Positions 16,180-25,002 of a DNA stretch of 64,000 bases are shown piece by piece. The stretch lies in contig NZ_LT899436.1 of assembly GCF_900198195.1 (NCBI RefSeq), positions 3,501,001 to 3,565,000 on the forward strand, given 5' to 3'. Made by a program: the position numbers and the translations under genes. Position 1 is the stretch's first letter; every line of letters begins with the position of its first letter. The stretch comes from Tenacibaculum jejuense (lineage in GTDB: Bacteria > Bacteroidota > Bacteroidia > Flavobacteriales > Flavobacteriaceae). The notes below the pieces were generated by a model. The model did no database searches. It was not told the origin of the DNA and saw nothing but the letters and a program-made list of their open reading frames with translations.

Positions 16180-17889
16180 TTATTTTTTTGTTTGATAGTA
16201 TTGAAGTGCGTTTATAACATATACCATAGGTGCATTCCAATTGATAGTTACTTCATTAGAAGCATAGGAACACCAAGTATCAGAATATGATTTTGCTGGC
16301 ATTTTACTTGTGTATTTACATTTGTCTTGTTGCCCAGGTTGCGGTCCGCCAACAACCATTCCTGGTACTGGTAAATCTACTTTATCTGCTTCTGAAATCC
16401 TGTGATGAGGATATTTTGCAGAATTTGTTCCTGCTCCTGTAATATAAGAAGTTCCTGTTCCATTTCTTCCTAACAAATAATCTAAACCAACAAAAACAGC
16501 ATCTAAATACGATTTATCATTTGTAAGTTCGTAAGCTTTCAAAACATACATTAACTGATTTCCTGCTACTCCATTACTTCCCCAAACATAATCTTTTCCA
16601 TTCATTGCTATTCGCATTGGAGAATTTGTAATTCTTTCTTTTAATTCGTCTGCTTTGCTTAAAAACTTACTTTTTGCTTTTTCAAATGGAATTCTATCCT
16701 TAAAATTCTCACCAAATTTCACAAGAGTGAATAATGTTAAAGCACTAGCATCTTTCCACCAAGGAACTTCATTAGAAACGGTTTCAACTGAAATATCTTT
16801 TGCAAATTCTTCCCCTCCAGTAACCACAAACAATTCTGTTGCGGCCCATTGAAACTCTCCTTTTAAATCAAAATCTTCATACTGACCAGTACGCACACCT
16901 TTTGGATTTGTAAAATAATCTTTAGGATGTTTTTTTGCCCATTTATAAGCCTTTAAAGCTGCTGTCAATAATTTACTACTGTAGGCTTCTTTTCCTGTTA
17001 CTTTTGAAAATATTCTAGAAGCAATCGCACAAACTGCCGCAAGATTAAGAGCTGCAGAAGTACTCTTCTTAACTACATACCTATCTAAATTGTATTCATG
17101 AGGCATAATTGCTCCAGAAAACTTTAATCCTGAAAGTTTATGATATACTCCTCCATCATTAGGATCTTGCATAGCTAACATCCAATCTAAATTCCAAATT
17201 ACCTCATCTAGAATATCTGGAATCTCATTTGTATTTTCAGGAATATGATAACTTTTACTTTTGTAATATTCTTGATAGTTTTCAAATGCACTTAATAAAG
17301 TATACGTACTTATTCCACTATTGGTAATATACATATTGTAATCTCCAGCATCGAACCAACCTTTTGTAGCAGAAATAATTGTTCCTTCAGGTCTTTCTTT
17401 ACTTGCCGCAGATTTATGAATGATAACTTTATCATCTTTTAAACCACTTGGTCTTTTCCATACTCCCGCATATTCTTCTGTTAATACTGTTGAAGCTCTA
17501 TTAAAATAATAATATTTGAAAACATCATCAGCTAGTTTTTTGTATGGATTTTTAAGAACTTTTATGTTTGATTGCTTTCCTGAAACAGACACTACATATT
17601 TACCTTCTTTGTTTATAGATGTGAAATCTATAATTCCGACATACTCATTTGCGTCTTTCCAAAAACTATCTACATTCAATTTTCCTGATTGAATTACATT
17701 ATTTGATTCATCTTTGATTTGATATATAGTTTTAACTTTTGAATTCGCATTTACAGTAATTAATTTTGTTTGTCCTATTGTATAACCTACTTGATTTACT
17801 CTAAGTTCAAGTTGATTTCCTTCTAAAGTTTGAGAAGCTAGTTTTACGGTAACAAAAAGTAATACCATCTTAAGGAGTACCTTCATCAT
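16180..17889 (-). CDS. Glycoside hydrolase family 9 protein
   Basis: A secreted glucanase-type enzyme of about 569 residues. The preferred start is the ATG pair at 17889/17886, which gives a normal signal peptide (MKVLLKMVLLFVTVKLAS); the ORF extends 24 codons further but with a non-signal-like N-terminus. An Ig-like CelD_N domain (LRVNQVGYTIGQTKLITV) is followed by the (alpha/alpha)6 barrel. GH9 motifs are present: WFDAGDYNMYITNSG with the catalytic base Asp, the His-containing YPHHRISEADK, and SNEVTINWNAP with the acid Glu. Substrate could be cellulose or another beta-glucan or chitooligosaccharide. No polysaccharide-utilisation (SusC/D) genes are adjacent. Divergent from asnB. Confidence 0.9.
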   Translation of the reverse strand: MMKVLLKMVLLFVTVKLASQTLEGNQLELRVNQVGYTIGQTKLITVNANSKVKTIYQIKDESNNVIQSGKLNVDSFWKDANEYVGIIDFTSINKEGKYVVSVSGKQSNIKVLKNPYKKLADDVFKYYYFNRASTVLTEEYAGVWKRPSGLKDDKVIIHKSAASKERPEGTIISATKGWFDAGDYNMYITNSGISTYTLLSAFENYQEYYKSKSYHIPENTNEIPDILDEVIWNLDWMLAMQDPNDGGVYHKLSGLKFSGAIMPHEYNLDRYVVKKSTSAALNLAAVCAIASRIFSKVTGKEAYSSKLLTAALKAYKWAKKHPKDYFTNPKGVRTGQYEDFDLKGEFQWAATELFVVTGGEEFAKDISVETVSNEVPWWKDASALTLFTLVKFGENFKDRIPFEKAKSKFLSKADELKERITNSPMRIAMNGKDYVWGSNGVAGNQLMYVLKAYELTNDKSYLDAVFVGLDYLLGRNGTGTSYITGAGTNSAKYPHHRISEADKVDLPVPGMVVGGPQPGQQDKCKYTSKMPAKSYSDTWCSYASNEVTINWNAPMVYVINALQYYQTKK

Positions 17890-18134
17890 TATTTCACTTT
17901 TATCTTTATGTTGTTGAATAATGTTACAAGTTAATACAAAAGAAGTATTGAAAAATAGCAAACTTTAATTCAAATTAAACATTTCATTTAAAAATATTAC
18001 ATTTAAAAACAAAAAATACACAAATAATTAAAATTTAAAACCAATACTTATTTTTTTGTTTTTAATAAAAAGTATATTCAAGTAATTTGAACCATAATTA
18101 GAAGTAAAATATATAAATAAAAAGATAAAAGATT

Positions 18135-19796
18135 ATGTGTGGAATTGTATGTGCGTTTGATTTAAAAGAGAAATCTGATGTGTTAAGACCTCAGATTTTA
18201 GAAATGTCGAAAAAGATTCGTCATAGAGGACCAGACTGGAGTGGAATTTATAGTGATGATAAAGTTATCATGTCTCATGAAAGACTTGCCATTGTAGATC
18301 CAACCTCTGGACAACAACCTCTTTTTAGTAGCGATAGAAGATTTGTTTTAGCTGCAAATGGAGAAATATACAATCACCAAGAATTAAGAAAACAATTCGA
18401 AGATAAATACGATTTTCAAACAAAATCTGACTGTGAAGTAATTCTTGCTTTATACAAAGAAAAGGGAGTTGAATTTTTAGATGATTTAAACGGAATTTTT
18501 GGCTTTGCTGTTTATGATGCTAAAACTGATGAATATTTAGTTGCTAGAGATCATATGGGAATTATTCCTTTATATATTGGCTGGGACAAAAAAGGAACTT
18601 TTTATGTAGCTTCAGAATTAAAAGCTTTAGAAGGTTTTTGTAACAAAGTAGAAGTTTTTCCTCCGGGACATTATTATACTCGTGAAGATGGATTACAACG
18701 TTGGTACTCTAGAGACTGGATGGAGTATGAAGCAGTCCGAGAAAACCAAACTAGTATAGATGAATTAAGAGATGCTTTAGAAGCTGCTGTTCACCGTCAA
18801 TTAATGAGTGATGTTCCTTACGGTGTGTTATTATCTGGAGGGTTAGATTCTTCAATTACATCTGCCATTGCAAAAAAATACGCCTCTAAACGTGTAGAAA
18901 GTGGTGATGAAGAAGAAGCTTGGTATCCACAGTTACACTCATTCTCTATTGGTTTAGAAGGTTCCCCTGACTTAGCTGCTGCTAAGAAAGTATCTGATCA
19001 TATTGGAACAATTCATCATGAAATTACATTTACTATTCAAGAAGGATTAGATGCTATCCGTGATGTAATTTACAACTTAGAAACCTACGATATCACAACA
19101 ATTAGGGCTTCTACTCCAATGTATTTAATGGCTCGTGTTATTAAATCTATGGGAATTAAAATGGTATTATCTGGTGAAGGTGCTGATGAAATTTTTGGAG
19201 GATATTTGTATTTCCACAAAGCACCAGATGCAGAAGAATTCCACAAAGAAACAGTTCGTAAACTAGATAAATTATATCAATACGATTGCTTAAGAGCTAA
19301 CAAAAGTTTAATGGCTTGGGGAATTGAAGGTCGTGTTCCTTTCTTAGATAAAGAATTTATGGATATTGCTATGCGAATTAACCCTGAAGATAAAATGATC
19401 AATGGAGAACGTATGGAGAAATGGGTATTACGTAAAGCTTTTGAAAGTTATTTACCAGAAAGCGTAGCTTGGAGACAAAAAGAACAATTCTCTGATGGTG
19501 TTGGATACAACTGGATTGACACTTTAAAGGATTTAGTTGAACAAGAAGTAACTGATGAAATGATGAAGAGTGCTCATCATAGATTCCCAGTACAAACACC
19601 AAGAGCTAAAGAAGAATATTATTATCGTTCTATTTTCGAAGAGCATTTCCCTAGTGAAACAGCCGCTTTAACAGTGCCTTCTGTACCGTCTATTGCATGT
19701 AGTACACCAACTGCGTTAGCTTGGGATGAAAGTTTTAAAAACCAAAATGAACCTAGTGGTAGAGCAATTAAGATGGTTCATGAAGATGCTTATTAA
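18135..19796 (+). CDS. asnB: Asparagine synthetase B (glutamine-hydrolysing)
   Basis: ATP-dependent amidation of aspartate with glutamine as nitrogen donor. 553 residues. The mature N-terminal nucleophile is Cys2 (MCGIVCAFD); the glutaminase domain carries RHRGPDWSG and NGEIYNHQELR, and the synthetase domain has the pyrophosphate loop SGGLDSS near residue 235, followed by LSGEGADEIFGGY and the GRVPFLDKEFMD block. All catalytic elements are intact. It is monocistronic: divergent from the GH9 gene and closed by a strong terminator 35 bp downstream. Confidence 0.97.
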   Translation: MCGIVCAFDLKEKSDVLRPQILEMSKKIRHRGPDWSGIYSDDKVIMSHERLAIVDPTSGQQPLFSSDRRFVLAANGEIYNHQELRKQFEDKYDFQTKSDCEVILALYKEKGVEFLDDLNGIFGFAVYDAKTDEYLVARDHMGIIPLYIGWDKKGTFYVASELKALEGFCNKVEVFPPGHYYTREDGLQRWYSRDWMEYEAVRENQTSIDELRDALEAAVHRQLMSDVPYGVLLSGGLDSSITSAIAKKYASKRVESGDEEEAWYPQLHSFSIGLEGSPDLAAAKKVSDHIGTIHHEITFTIQEGLDAIRDVIYNLETYDITTIRASTPMYLMARVIKSMGIKMVLSGEGADEIFGGYLYFHKAPDAEEFHKETVRKLDKLYQYDCLRANKSLMAWGIEGRVPFLDKEFMDIAMRINPEDKMINGERMEKWVLRKAFESYLPESVAWRQKEQFSDGVGYNWIDTLKDLVEQEVTDEMMKSAHHRFPVQTPRAKEEYYYRSIFEEHFPSETAALTVPSVPSIACSTPTALAWDESFKNQNEPSGRAIKMVHEDAY

Positions 19797-19830
19797 TACA
19801 ATTTTTATTTTTATATTTTAGTGATTGATA

Positions 19831-19871
19831 AATCCCGAGCTAAGTTTTGTCCTTTTGCTCGGGATTTTTTT
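19831..19871 (+). terminator. Terminator after asnB
   Basis: A 10-bp G+C-rich stem (AATCCCGAGC / GCTCGGGATT, 16-nt loop) ends in a run of T on the plus strand. Confidence 0.85.
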
Positions 19872-20034
19872 ATTCTATTTTTTTTACTTCAGACTGTTTT
19901 TTCTAAAAATTTCTTCTCTATAATAATTCAAATTAAAGGTAGGGAATTTATTATTTTATTTGTTTTATTTTTAATTAAAAACAACAAGCCTCAAACATAC
20001 TTAAGACAATTTAAATTAACCTTTTTATCATTTT

Positions 20035-20481
20035 ATGTCTTTTAAAAAACTATCCGAATTATTTAAAAAAACGAGTTTAAGAGATTTTTTTTACTCTGTA
20101 AAGAAAAACAAACAAGAAGAATTCTCATTCAATTTCTCAACAATTGAAAATGACGATTTTTTATTAAAAATAAAGTTATTCATTATATCTAAACCCTGTA
20201 ACGAAAAAATTAATGTCAAAGAAATAGCTAATGAATTTAATTTATCTGAAAGAACTATTTTAAGAAGAATTAAAGCCAAAACAGGATTAACAACAATAAA
20301 TTTTATTAATCAATGCAAAATGGAACACTCGATTCATTTAATGAACAAAGAGAAAGATTTAAGTATTGCTGAAATAACTTATTGTTTAGGATACAATACT
20401 CCTTCATACTTTAGCAAATGTTTTAAAGAAACATATAACAAAACACCTTCTGAAATTAAAAAATATAATAATAACTTATAA
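20035..20481 (+). CDS. Small AraC-type helix-turn-helix protein
   Basis: A 148-residue protein that is little more than an AraC DNA-binding domain: a ~45-residue Lys/Phe-rich N-terminus with no known sensor fold, then two HTH motifs. The first is VKEIANEFNLSERTILRRIKAKTG; the second ends in the signature YNTPSYFSKCFKETYNKTPSEIKKY. It lacks the cupin or ligand-binding half of normal AraC proteins. It lies downstream of asnB beyond the terminator and converges on the two lipoprotein genes; a regulatory link to those genes is possible but not shown. Confidence 0.8.
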   Translation: MSFKKLSELFKKTSLRDFFYSVKKNKQEEFSFNFSTIENDDFLLKIKLFIISKPCNEKINVKEIANEFNLSERTILRRIKAKTGLTTINFINQCKMEHSIHLMNKEKDLSIAEITYCLGYNTPSYFSKCFKETYNKTPSEIKKYNNNL

Positions 20482-20523
20482 AAAAAAAGCATCATCTAAA
20501 GCAAAATGCTTTAGGTGATGCTT
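20479..20523 (-). terminator. Terminator for the EEP-family lipoprotein gene
   Basis: A 17-bp stem with one G-U pair (20487-20503 with 20507-20523) and a 3-nt loop. The T run follows on the minus strand only, so its main job is to end the minus-strand unit at 20575-21408; it may also stop plus-strand transcripts from the AraC-type gene. Confidence 0.75.
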
Positions 20524-20574
20524 AATATATTTAATTAAGAAAATAACCTTAGAAGTTAGTACTATTAATAATTA

Positions 20575-21408
20575 CTATTCAATTCTACCCCAAATTGCCC
20601 TATGATCAGAAAGTTTCATTTCAATAGTATTATACTTACCTTTCTTTATAAATTTTCTATTTGAATTGATATGATCTCTACCATCATAGTAATGAGACTT
20701 GGTTTTTATAATATCTTTTACATCTTCTACAAAAAGATTATAATCTCCTAAGACAACAATATTATTATAAAATTCAATATTAGATCCTAGCCTAGAATTA
20801 ATATAATCTTTAAATTTGTTCATACCTTCTTTCTCAGATTCAAAATTATTTATGTTCCAATTATAAGTATTATGATAATGAAAAAAATCTATGTTTTGAT
20901 TTTTAAAAGTAAAAGATACATGCTGTGCCTTTCTTTTCCATCTATCTCCGCCTGGATCTTTCTGTATTTCTTTAGAGTGAGACTGATAAAATGGTATTTT
21001 AGATAATGTTAAAATTCCTCCTTTTTTTGTTCTCCAAGAAAAACTACTCCAATTCCAAAATTTTTTTTCTGCTTGAATCTCTGTAAAAAAAACATATTTG
21101 AATTCATTAAAAATTTCTTTTATTGTTTTTAACATTTCAGGTTTTACTTCTTGAAAAAACAATATTTTTTCTTCTTTTAATAGCTTTTTAAAAGCTTTTA
21201 AATTATCTTTTAAATTTCCTTCATCATTAGGTCCCTTACCTCCATGGATATTATATGTTACAAATTGTAGTTCTTTTTCTTTACTTTTAGAAATCGCTTT
21301 TCTTTCTAACTCGTTCTCCTCAATAAGAGTCATATTATCTGTACATGAAAAGAAAATCAAAAAAACTAATGGTAAAAATTTATTAAAGTATTTTTTCATT
21401 TTTGTCAT
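20575..21408 (-). CDS. Lipoprotein of the endonuclease/exonuclease/phosphatase (DNase I-like) family
   Basis: A 277-residue surface or periplasmic lipoprotein (signal ending LIFFSC, Cys22). The catalytic set of the EEP fold is complete in order: VTYNIHGGKG (Asn), FFQEV (metal-binding Glu), GGILTLSKIP, FFHYHNTYN (His), VVLGDYNL (Asp/Asn) and LSDHRAIW (terminal Asp-His pair). EEP proteins include DNase I, CdtB toxins, sphingomyelinases and phosphoinositide phosphatases, and the sequence alone does not decide among them; the FQEV and GDYN context is shared with CdtB-like nucleases. It follows the gene for a pore-former-like lipoprotein on the same strand, with a hairpin in the 59-bp gap. Confidence 0.8.
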   Translation of the reverse strand: MTKMKKYFNKFLPLVFLIFFSCTDNMTLIEENELERKAISKSKEKELQFVTYNIHGGKGPNDEGNLKDNLKAFKKLLKEEKILFFQEVKPEMLKTIKEIFNEFKYVFFTEIQAEKKFWNWSSFSWRTKKGGILTLSKIPFYQSHSKEIQKDPGGDRWKRKAQHVSFTFKNQNIDFFHYHNTYNWNINNFESEKEGMNKFKDYINSRLGSNIEFYNNIVVLGDYNLFVEDVKDIIKTKSHYYDGRDHINSNRKFIKKGKYNTIEMKLSDHRAIWGRIE

Positions 21409-21423
21409 TTTAAAGCTTAAGAA

Positions 21424-21458
21424 AGGGATGAAATAGATTAGAATACTTTTTCATCCCT
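21424..21458 (-). terminator. Hairpin between the two accessory lipoprotein genes
   Basis: AGGGATGAAA pairs with TTTCATCCCT across a ~14-nt loop. Only a short, interrupted T tract follows on the minus strand, so it may be a partial terminator or an RNA processing/stability element that lets the two genes be expressed at different levels. Confidence 0.5.
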
Positions 21459-21467
21459 ATAATTAAA

Positions 21468-22490
21468 CTATTGTTCAACAGTAGTGTCATTTATAACCCA
21501 AGACCTTACTCTTATCTCTTTTCCTGATTCTTCTGTTACATTAATAGTAAAAAACTCATTATCTTTTCTAGTATACTCATGAAAAAACCAACCTGCTTCT
21601 ACAGCCCAAAAATGATGCCCTTCATATTTTTTAGCTCCATAATCTGCACCTATTAAACCCTTAAACTCCAGAGGTGCTTTCCATTCTGACTTTATAGTTT
21701 GATGACGTTCTGATAACTCCCAAACAACTTCTTTTCCTGCAGGAACCCAAATACCACCACCTTTAAACACCTCAGTTATGGTTTTATCTTTTGAGCCTCC
21801 AAAACCATGTTTAAGAGACACGCTAATTTTGGCAGATGCATCAGCAACTAAAGGAACTTTAATCTCACCTCCAAGTTCAACTCCTATATTTCCTTCAACA
21901 TTCCAATGGCTAGTATTCTTTATAGCCACTCTCCATTCCCCTGGTAATTCCATAAATTTTCTTTTCCCACTTTTATTACGGGCTGATCTTCTATTAGTAC
22001 CTTCAACTTTTTTCCATTTTCCATAATCAGATTTAGTCCTCTTAATTAAAGTTCCGTTAACTCTATAATCTGCATACCATTTAAATTGTGAATTAGGATT
22101 TTTACTTCCTTTTCCACTTTCGAATTTGTTATTGTTAATTGATACACTAACAGGCCACTTATCGCCGCTCTTTAAAGCCCAAGCAAATCTGCCTCTTAAA
22201 TCATGTTGATTTGTAAAATCAATCGTCTTTTTACCAGATAATCCTTTTAAATCTTTATTATCTAATCTTTTCCAATCATTAGATATTTTAGTCCTTAACC
22301 TATTAGAAAAATTATTTTCATTAAAATCATCTTGTATTTTAATAATGGGACCATATACATACTCAACTTCTTCATTGTTTTTTTTACTAGATTCAATTCT
22401 ATCTAAAGATTCTAGCTCATCATCATTATTACATGAAATGATAAGACAAAAAAATACCAGATACGAAAGTGATTTTATTATTTTTTGCAT
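21468..22490 (-). CDS. Lipoprotein resembling aerolysin/ETX-MTX2 beta-pore-forming proteins
   Basis: A 340-residue lipoprotein (signal ending CLIISC, Cys20). After an acidic linker it is beta-rich. Residues ~210-290 show the Ser/Thr/Val-alternating pattern and the turn IWVPAGKEVVWELSER that in ETX/MTX2/aerolysin-like toxins precedes the receptor-distal strand; before it comes SAKISVSLKHGFGGSKDKT, which would suit an insertion hairpin. Trp/Tyr-rich flanks (SHWNVEG, HHFWAVEAGWFFHEY) could bind sugars or membranes. This assignment is by pattern, not by a confirmed homologue; a plain beta-sandwich lipoprotein is the alternative. The next gene downstream is a DNase I-like lipoprotein. Confidence 0.5.
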   Translation of the reverse strand: MQKIIKSLSYLVFFCLIISCNNDDELESLDRIESSKKNNEEVEYVYGPIIKIQDDFNENNFSNRLRTKISNDWKRLDNKDLKGLSGKKTIDFTNQHDLRGRFAWALKSGDKWPVSVSINNNKFESGKGSKNPNSQFKWYADYRVNGTLIKRTKSDYGKWKKVEGTNRRSARNKSGKRKFMELPGEWRVAIKNTSHWNVEGNIGVELGGEIKVPLVADASAKISVSLKHGFGGSKDKTITEVFKGGGIWVPAGKEVVWELSERHQTIKSEWKAPLEFKGLIGADYGAKKYEGHHFWAVEAGWFFHEYTRKDNEFFTINVTEESGKEIRVRSWVINDTTVEQ

Positions 22491-22995
22491 TTTATTTTAT
22501 TTTAATAGTTTAAAGAATAATTTAACAAGAGTAATTGTGCACACTTTTATCTACTCACATTATTTTTATTCTAAATCGTTTAATTATTTGCTCGAACATC
22601 CGTAAAACTATATTAAAAAAGCAATTTTAGCTCCTAATAAAAAGACACTAACTAAAATAAAATGGACAATGCTAATACATATCGGACAGCAATAGCACAA
22701 ATCAGACAGTTTTAGTTTTATTGAATAAATAAATATTATCAAAAGTGAAATCCGATGCTCAAAAACGAATAAATAAGTATACATTATGATCAATCTACTT
22801 TTTCGAAAAAATTAAAAAAAATAAAATATTAGATTAAATTCTAACAAAAGTATTGTAAGAATTTTTAACGATATATCAGCCCTTTACAAACAAAACATAG
22901 TAGTAATTTCAAATAAAGATTGTATTTTACAAAAAACACTAAACAAAAAAAAAACAAACCTACTATAAACCAATAACATAAACACAAACTTCCCA
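22491..22995. other. 505-bp gene-free AT-rich region with short periodic repeats
   Basis: No convincing gene is present; the short ORFs on both strands are composed of AT-rich, low-complexity hydrophobic codons. The promoter of the pore-former-like lipoprotein gene should lie near 22491-22600. At 22641-22710 four GACA cores (22644, 22665, 22685, 22705) recur at 20-21 bp steps, listed separately. Confidence 0.5.
22641..22710. repeat. Array of four ~20-bp GACA-centred repeats
   Basis: Units beginning at 22641, 22661, 22681 and 22701 share a GACA core; the last two are ATCGGACAG and ATCAGACAG exactly 20 bp apart. Helically phased repeats of this size occur as regulator operators and at the ends of Mu/Tn7/IS21-type transposons, where the transposase binds. 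No transposase gene is nearby, so either an operator array or a relic element end is possible. Confidence 0.4.
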
Positions 22996-24927
22996 CTACC
23001 TTAAAACAGAAAATTCAATACTTGAATCTGTAAATACAGTATGTGTTTGCGTTTTAAAATCTTTTGCTTCAGCTTTATAAATATTATCCACATAAGTCTG
23101 CGGATTTAAATCTATTAAAGGAAACCAAGTACTTTGCACTTGAATCTGTAGTTTATGACCTTTCTTAAACGTATGAAAAACGTCTTGTAATGTAATATTT
23201 ACATCTGTTTTTTTGTTTGGAGAAAATGGCTCTGGCTTTGAAAAACTATTTCTAAATCTACCACGCATTACTTCACTACGCACCATCATGTGATAGTTAC
23301 TTAGTTTTAAATGCGTTTGCATGTCTTCATTATCATTTTTTAAATCTGAAGGATGCACGTCTACAACTTTTACAATCCAATCTGCAGCTGTACCAGTTGT
23401 AGCTACTTTTAATTTTGCTAAAATATCTCCTGCTAATGTTAAATCTTCAGTTAACACGTCTGTTTCAAAGACTAATACATCTGGTCTACGGGCAGCAAAA
23501 CGCTGATCGTCTGTCATATATTTTCTTGGCGTAAATACTGTTTTAATATCTTCTGAATACGGAACAGGACGTTTTACATCACTGATAAACTGAATTTTTG
23601 TACTTCCTGCTTTTGCCGATGTCAACTCTTGATTTTCTCCTAAGTAAAAAGATTCTTTTTGAATGTTTTTAGGAGGCCAAGCTTCATAAGATTTCCATTC
23701 TTTTTTTCCAGTATCAAAAACATAAGCTTCTGGTAATCCTGAGTTCTTAGATCCATCTCCTTTTAAGAAATGATTAAAAAACTTGGTTTCAATATCTTTT
23801 TGAAAGTTTAAAGAAATAGAATCTCCAAAATAATAGTTTCCTACTTTATTTTTTACTTTACTTCTCGACCATCCACCATGATCCCAAGGACCAAAAACCA
23901 TTGTATTATAATTATTTGGCTGATTCTTTTCTATGCCTTTGTATGTTTCTAACGGTCCGTATAAATCTTCAGCATCAAACCATCCACCTACAACCATTGT
24001 TGCAACAGTTGGCGGAACTTTATTTAAATGTTGAATAATACCTTTGCTTTGCCAAACAGAATCATAATTTGGATGTTCTACAATTTCTTTCCAAAAGAAA
24101 TCATCAATTCTATTTTTATCATTAGCAGCAACTTTTGTATCTAATTTATCGTATTGAAAATATTCATTCAAATTTTTTAATGGACCTTTATCTAAAAAAA
24201 ACTGATATTGATCTTGTGTATTCATCTTTGGGTATGAGTACCACACAGAATCTGTTGGTTGATCTTTATATGTTCCGAATAAAGAAATTGCTCTAAAGTA
24301 ACTTAATAAGAAAGCTCCATTATGATGAAAATCATCAAAAAAGAAGTCTCCAATACAAGCCTGAGGTGAAGCTGCTTTTAAAGCTGGGTGCGCATCAATT
24401 GCTGATACTGTAGCATAATGACCTGGATAAGAAATTCCCCAAGTTCCAACTTTTCCATTATTATTTTTCACATTTTTAACTAACCAATCGATAGTATCGT
24501 AAGTATCTGTAGTTTCATCAGATTCCTTTTCTTTCTTGTTTGGAATATAAGCACGCATATTATCGTAAACTCCTTCGCTCATCCAACGTCCACGAACATC
24601 TTCATATACAATAATATTCCCTTCTTTCATTAAATTTGGATTTGGTCCTATTCGCTTTCTGAATTTACCTTCTCCATAAGGTGCACAACTATACGGAGTT
24701 CTTTGTAATAAGATCGGATATGTTTTTGTTGTATCTTTTGGAGCATAAATAGTCGCATGAAGTTTAACTCCATCTCTCATGGTAATTTTAACTTCTTTTT
24801 TCGTGTAATTGTCTTCTACAAAGGTATCTTGTTTCTCAACTGCTTTGTTTTCTTCTTCATTGTTTTTAGCTGTTGTACAACTTAGAATTAAACTAGCAAC
24901 TACGAAAAGATTTAGTACTTTTTTCAT
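22996..24927 (-). CDS. CocE/NonD-family hydrolase lipoprotein (S15-like)
   Basis: A 643-residue lipoprotein (signal ending LILSC, Cys17) of the X-Pro dipeptidyl-peptidase/cocaine esterase/glutaryl-7-ACA acylase superfamily. The alpha/beta-hydrolase domain starts near residue 45 (KITMRDGVKLHATIYAPKD); the nucleophile Ser166 is in GTWGISYPGHYATV, the acid/His region is GPWDHGGW, and the C-terminal ~190 residues form the jelly-roll PepX_C domain. Enzymes of this family act on esters or amides of amino acids; the substrate here is unknown. It is followed by a large gene-poor stretch and preceded by a metalloprotease gene that has its own terminator. Confidence 0.9.
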   Translation of the reverse strand: MKKVLNLFVVASLILSCTTAKNNEEENKAVEKQDTFVEDNYTKKEVKITMRDGVKLHATIYAPKDTTKTYPILLQRTPYSCAPYGEGKFRKRIGPNPNLMKEGNIIVYEDVRGRWMSEGVYDNMRAYIPNKKEKESDETTDTYDTIDWLVKNVKNNNGKVGTWGISYPGHYATVSAIDAHPALKAASPQACIGDFFFDDFHHNGAFLLSYFRAISLFGTYKDQPTDSVWYSYPKMNTQDQYQFFLDKGPLKNLNEYFQYDKLDTKVAANDKNRIDDFFWKEIVEHPNYDSVWQSKGIIQHLNKVPPTVATMVVGGWFDAEDLYGPLETYKGIEKNQPNNYNTMVFGPWDHGGWSRSKVKNKVGNYYFGDSISLNFQKDIETKFFNHFLKGDGSKNSGLPEAYVFDTGKKEWKSYEAWPPKNIQKESFYLGENQELTSAKAGSTKIQFISDVKRPVPYSEDIKTVFTPRKYMTDDQRFAARRPDVLVFETDVLTEDLTLAGDILAKLKVATTGTAADWIVKVVDVHPSDLKNDNEDMQTHLKLSNYHMMVRSEVMRGRFRNSFSKPEPFSPNKKTDVNITLQDVFHTFKKGHKLQIQVQSTWFPLIDLNPQTYVDNIYKAEAKDFKTQTHTVFTDSSIEFSVLR

Positions 24928-24957
24928 GTTTAGCTTTGATTGATTTTGAAGTAAATA

Positions 24958-24992
24958 TAAATAAAAAAGAGGTCTATAAAAGACCTCTTTTT
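24958..24992 (-). terminator. Terminator after the zinc metalloprotease gene
   Basis: A perfect 12-bp stem (AAAAAGAGGTCT / AGACCTCTTTTT) with a 5-nt loop and T run on the minus strand, 10 bp past the stop codon. Confidence 0.85.
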
Positions 24993-25002
24993 AGGTTCCT
25001 AA

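Noticed and set aside
19821..20045. 74-residue plus-strand ORF after asnB
   Set aside because: It begins inside the asnB terminator, is low-complexity Phe/Ile/Leu-rich and overlaps the start of the HTH gene.
22608..22793. 61-residue hydrophobic minus-strand ORF in the gene-free region
   Set aside because: Composition reflects AT-rich sequence; it spans the GACA repeat array and has no recognisable motif or regulatory signals.
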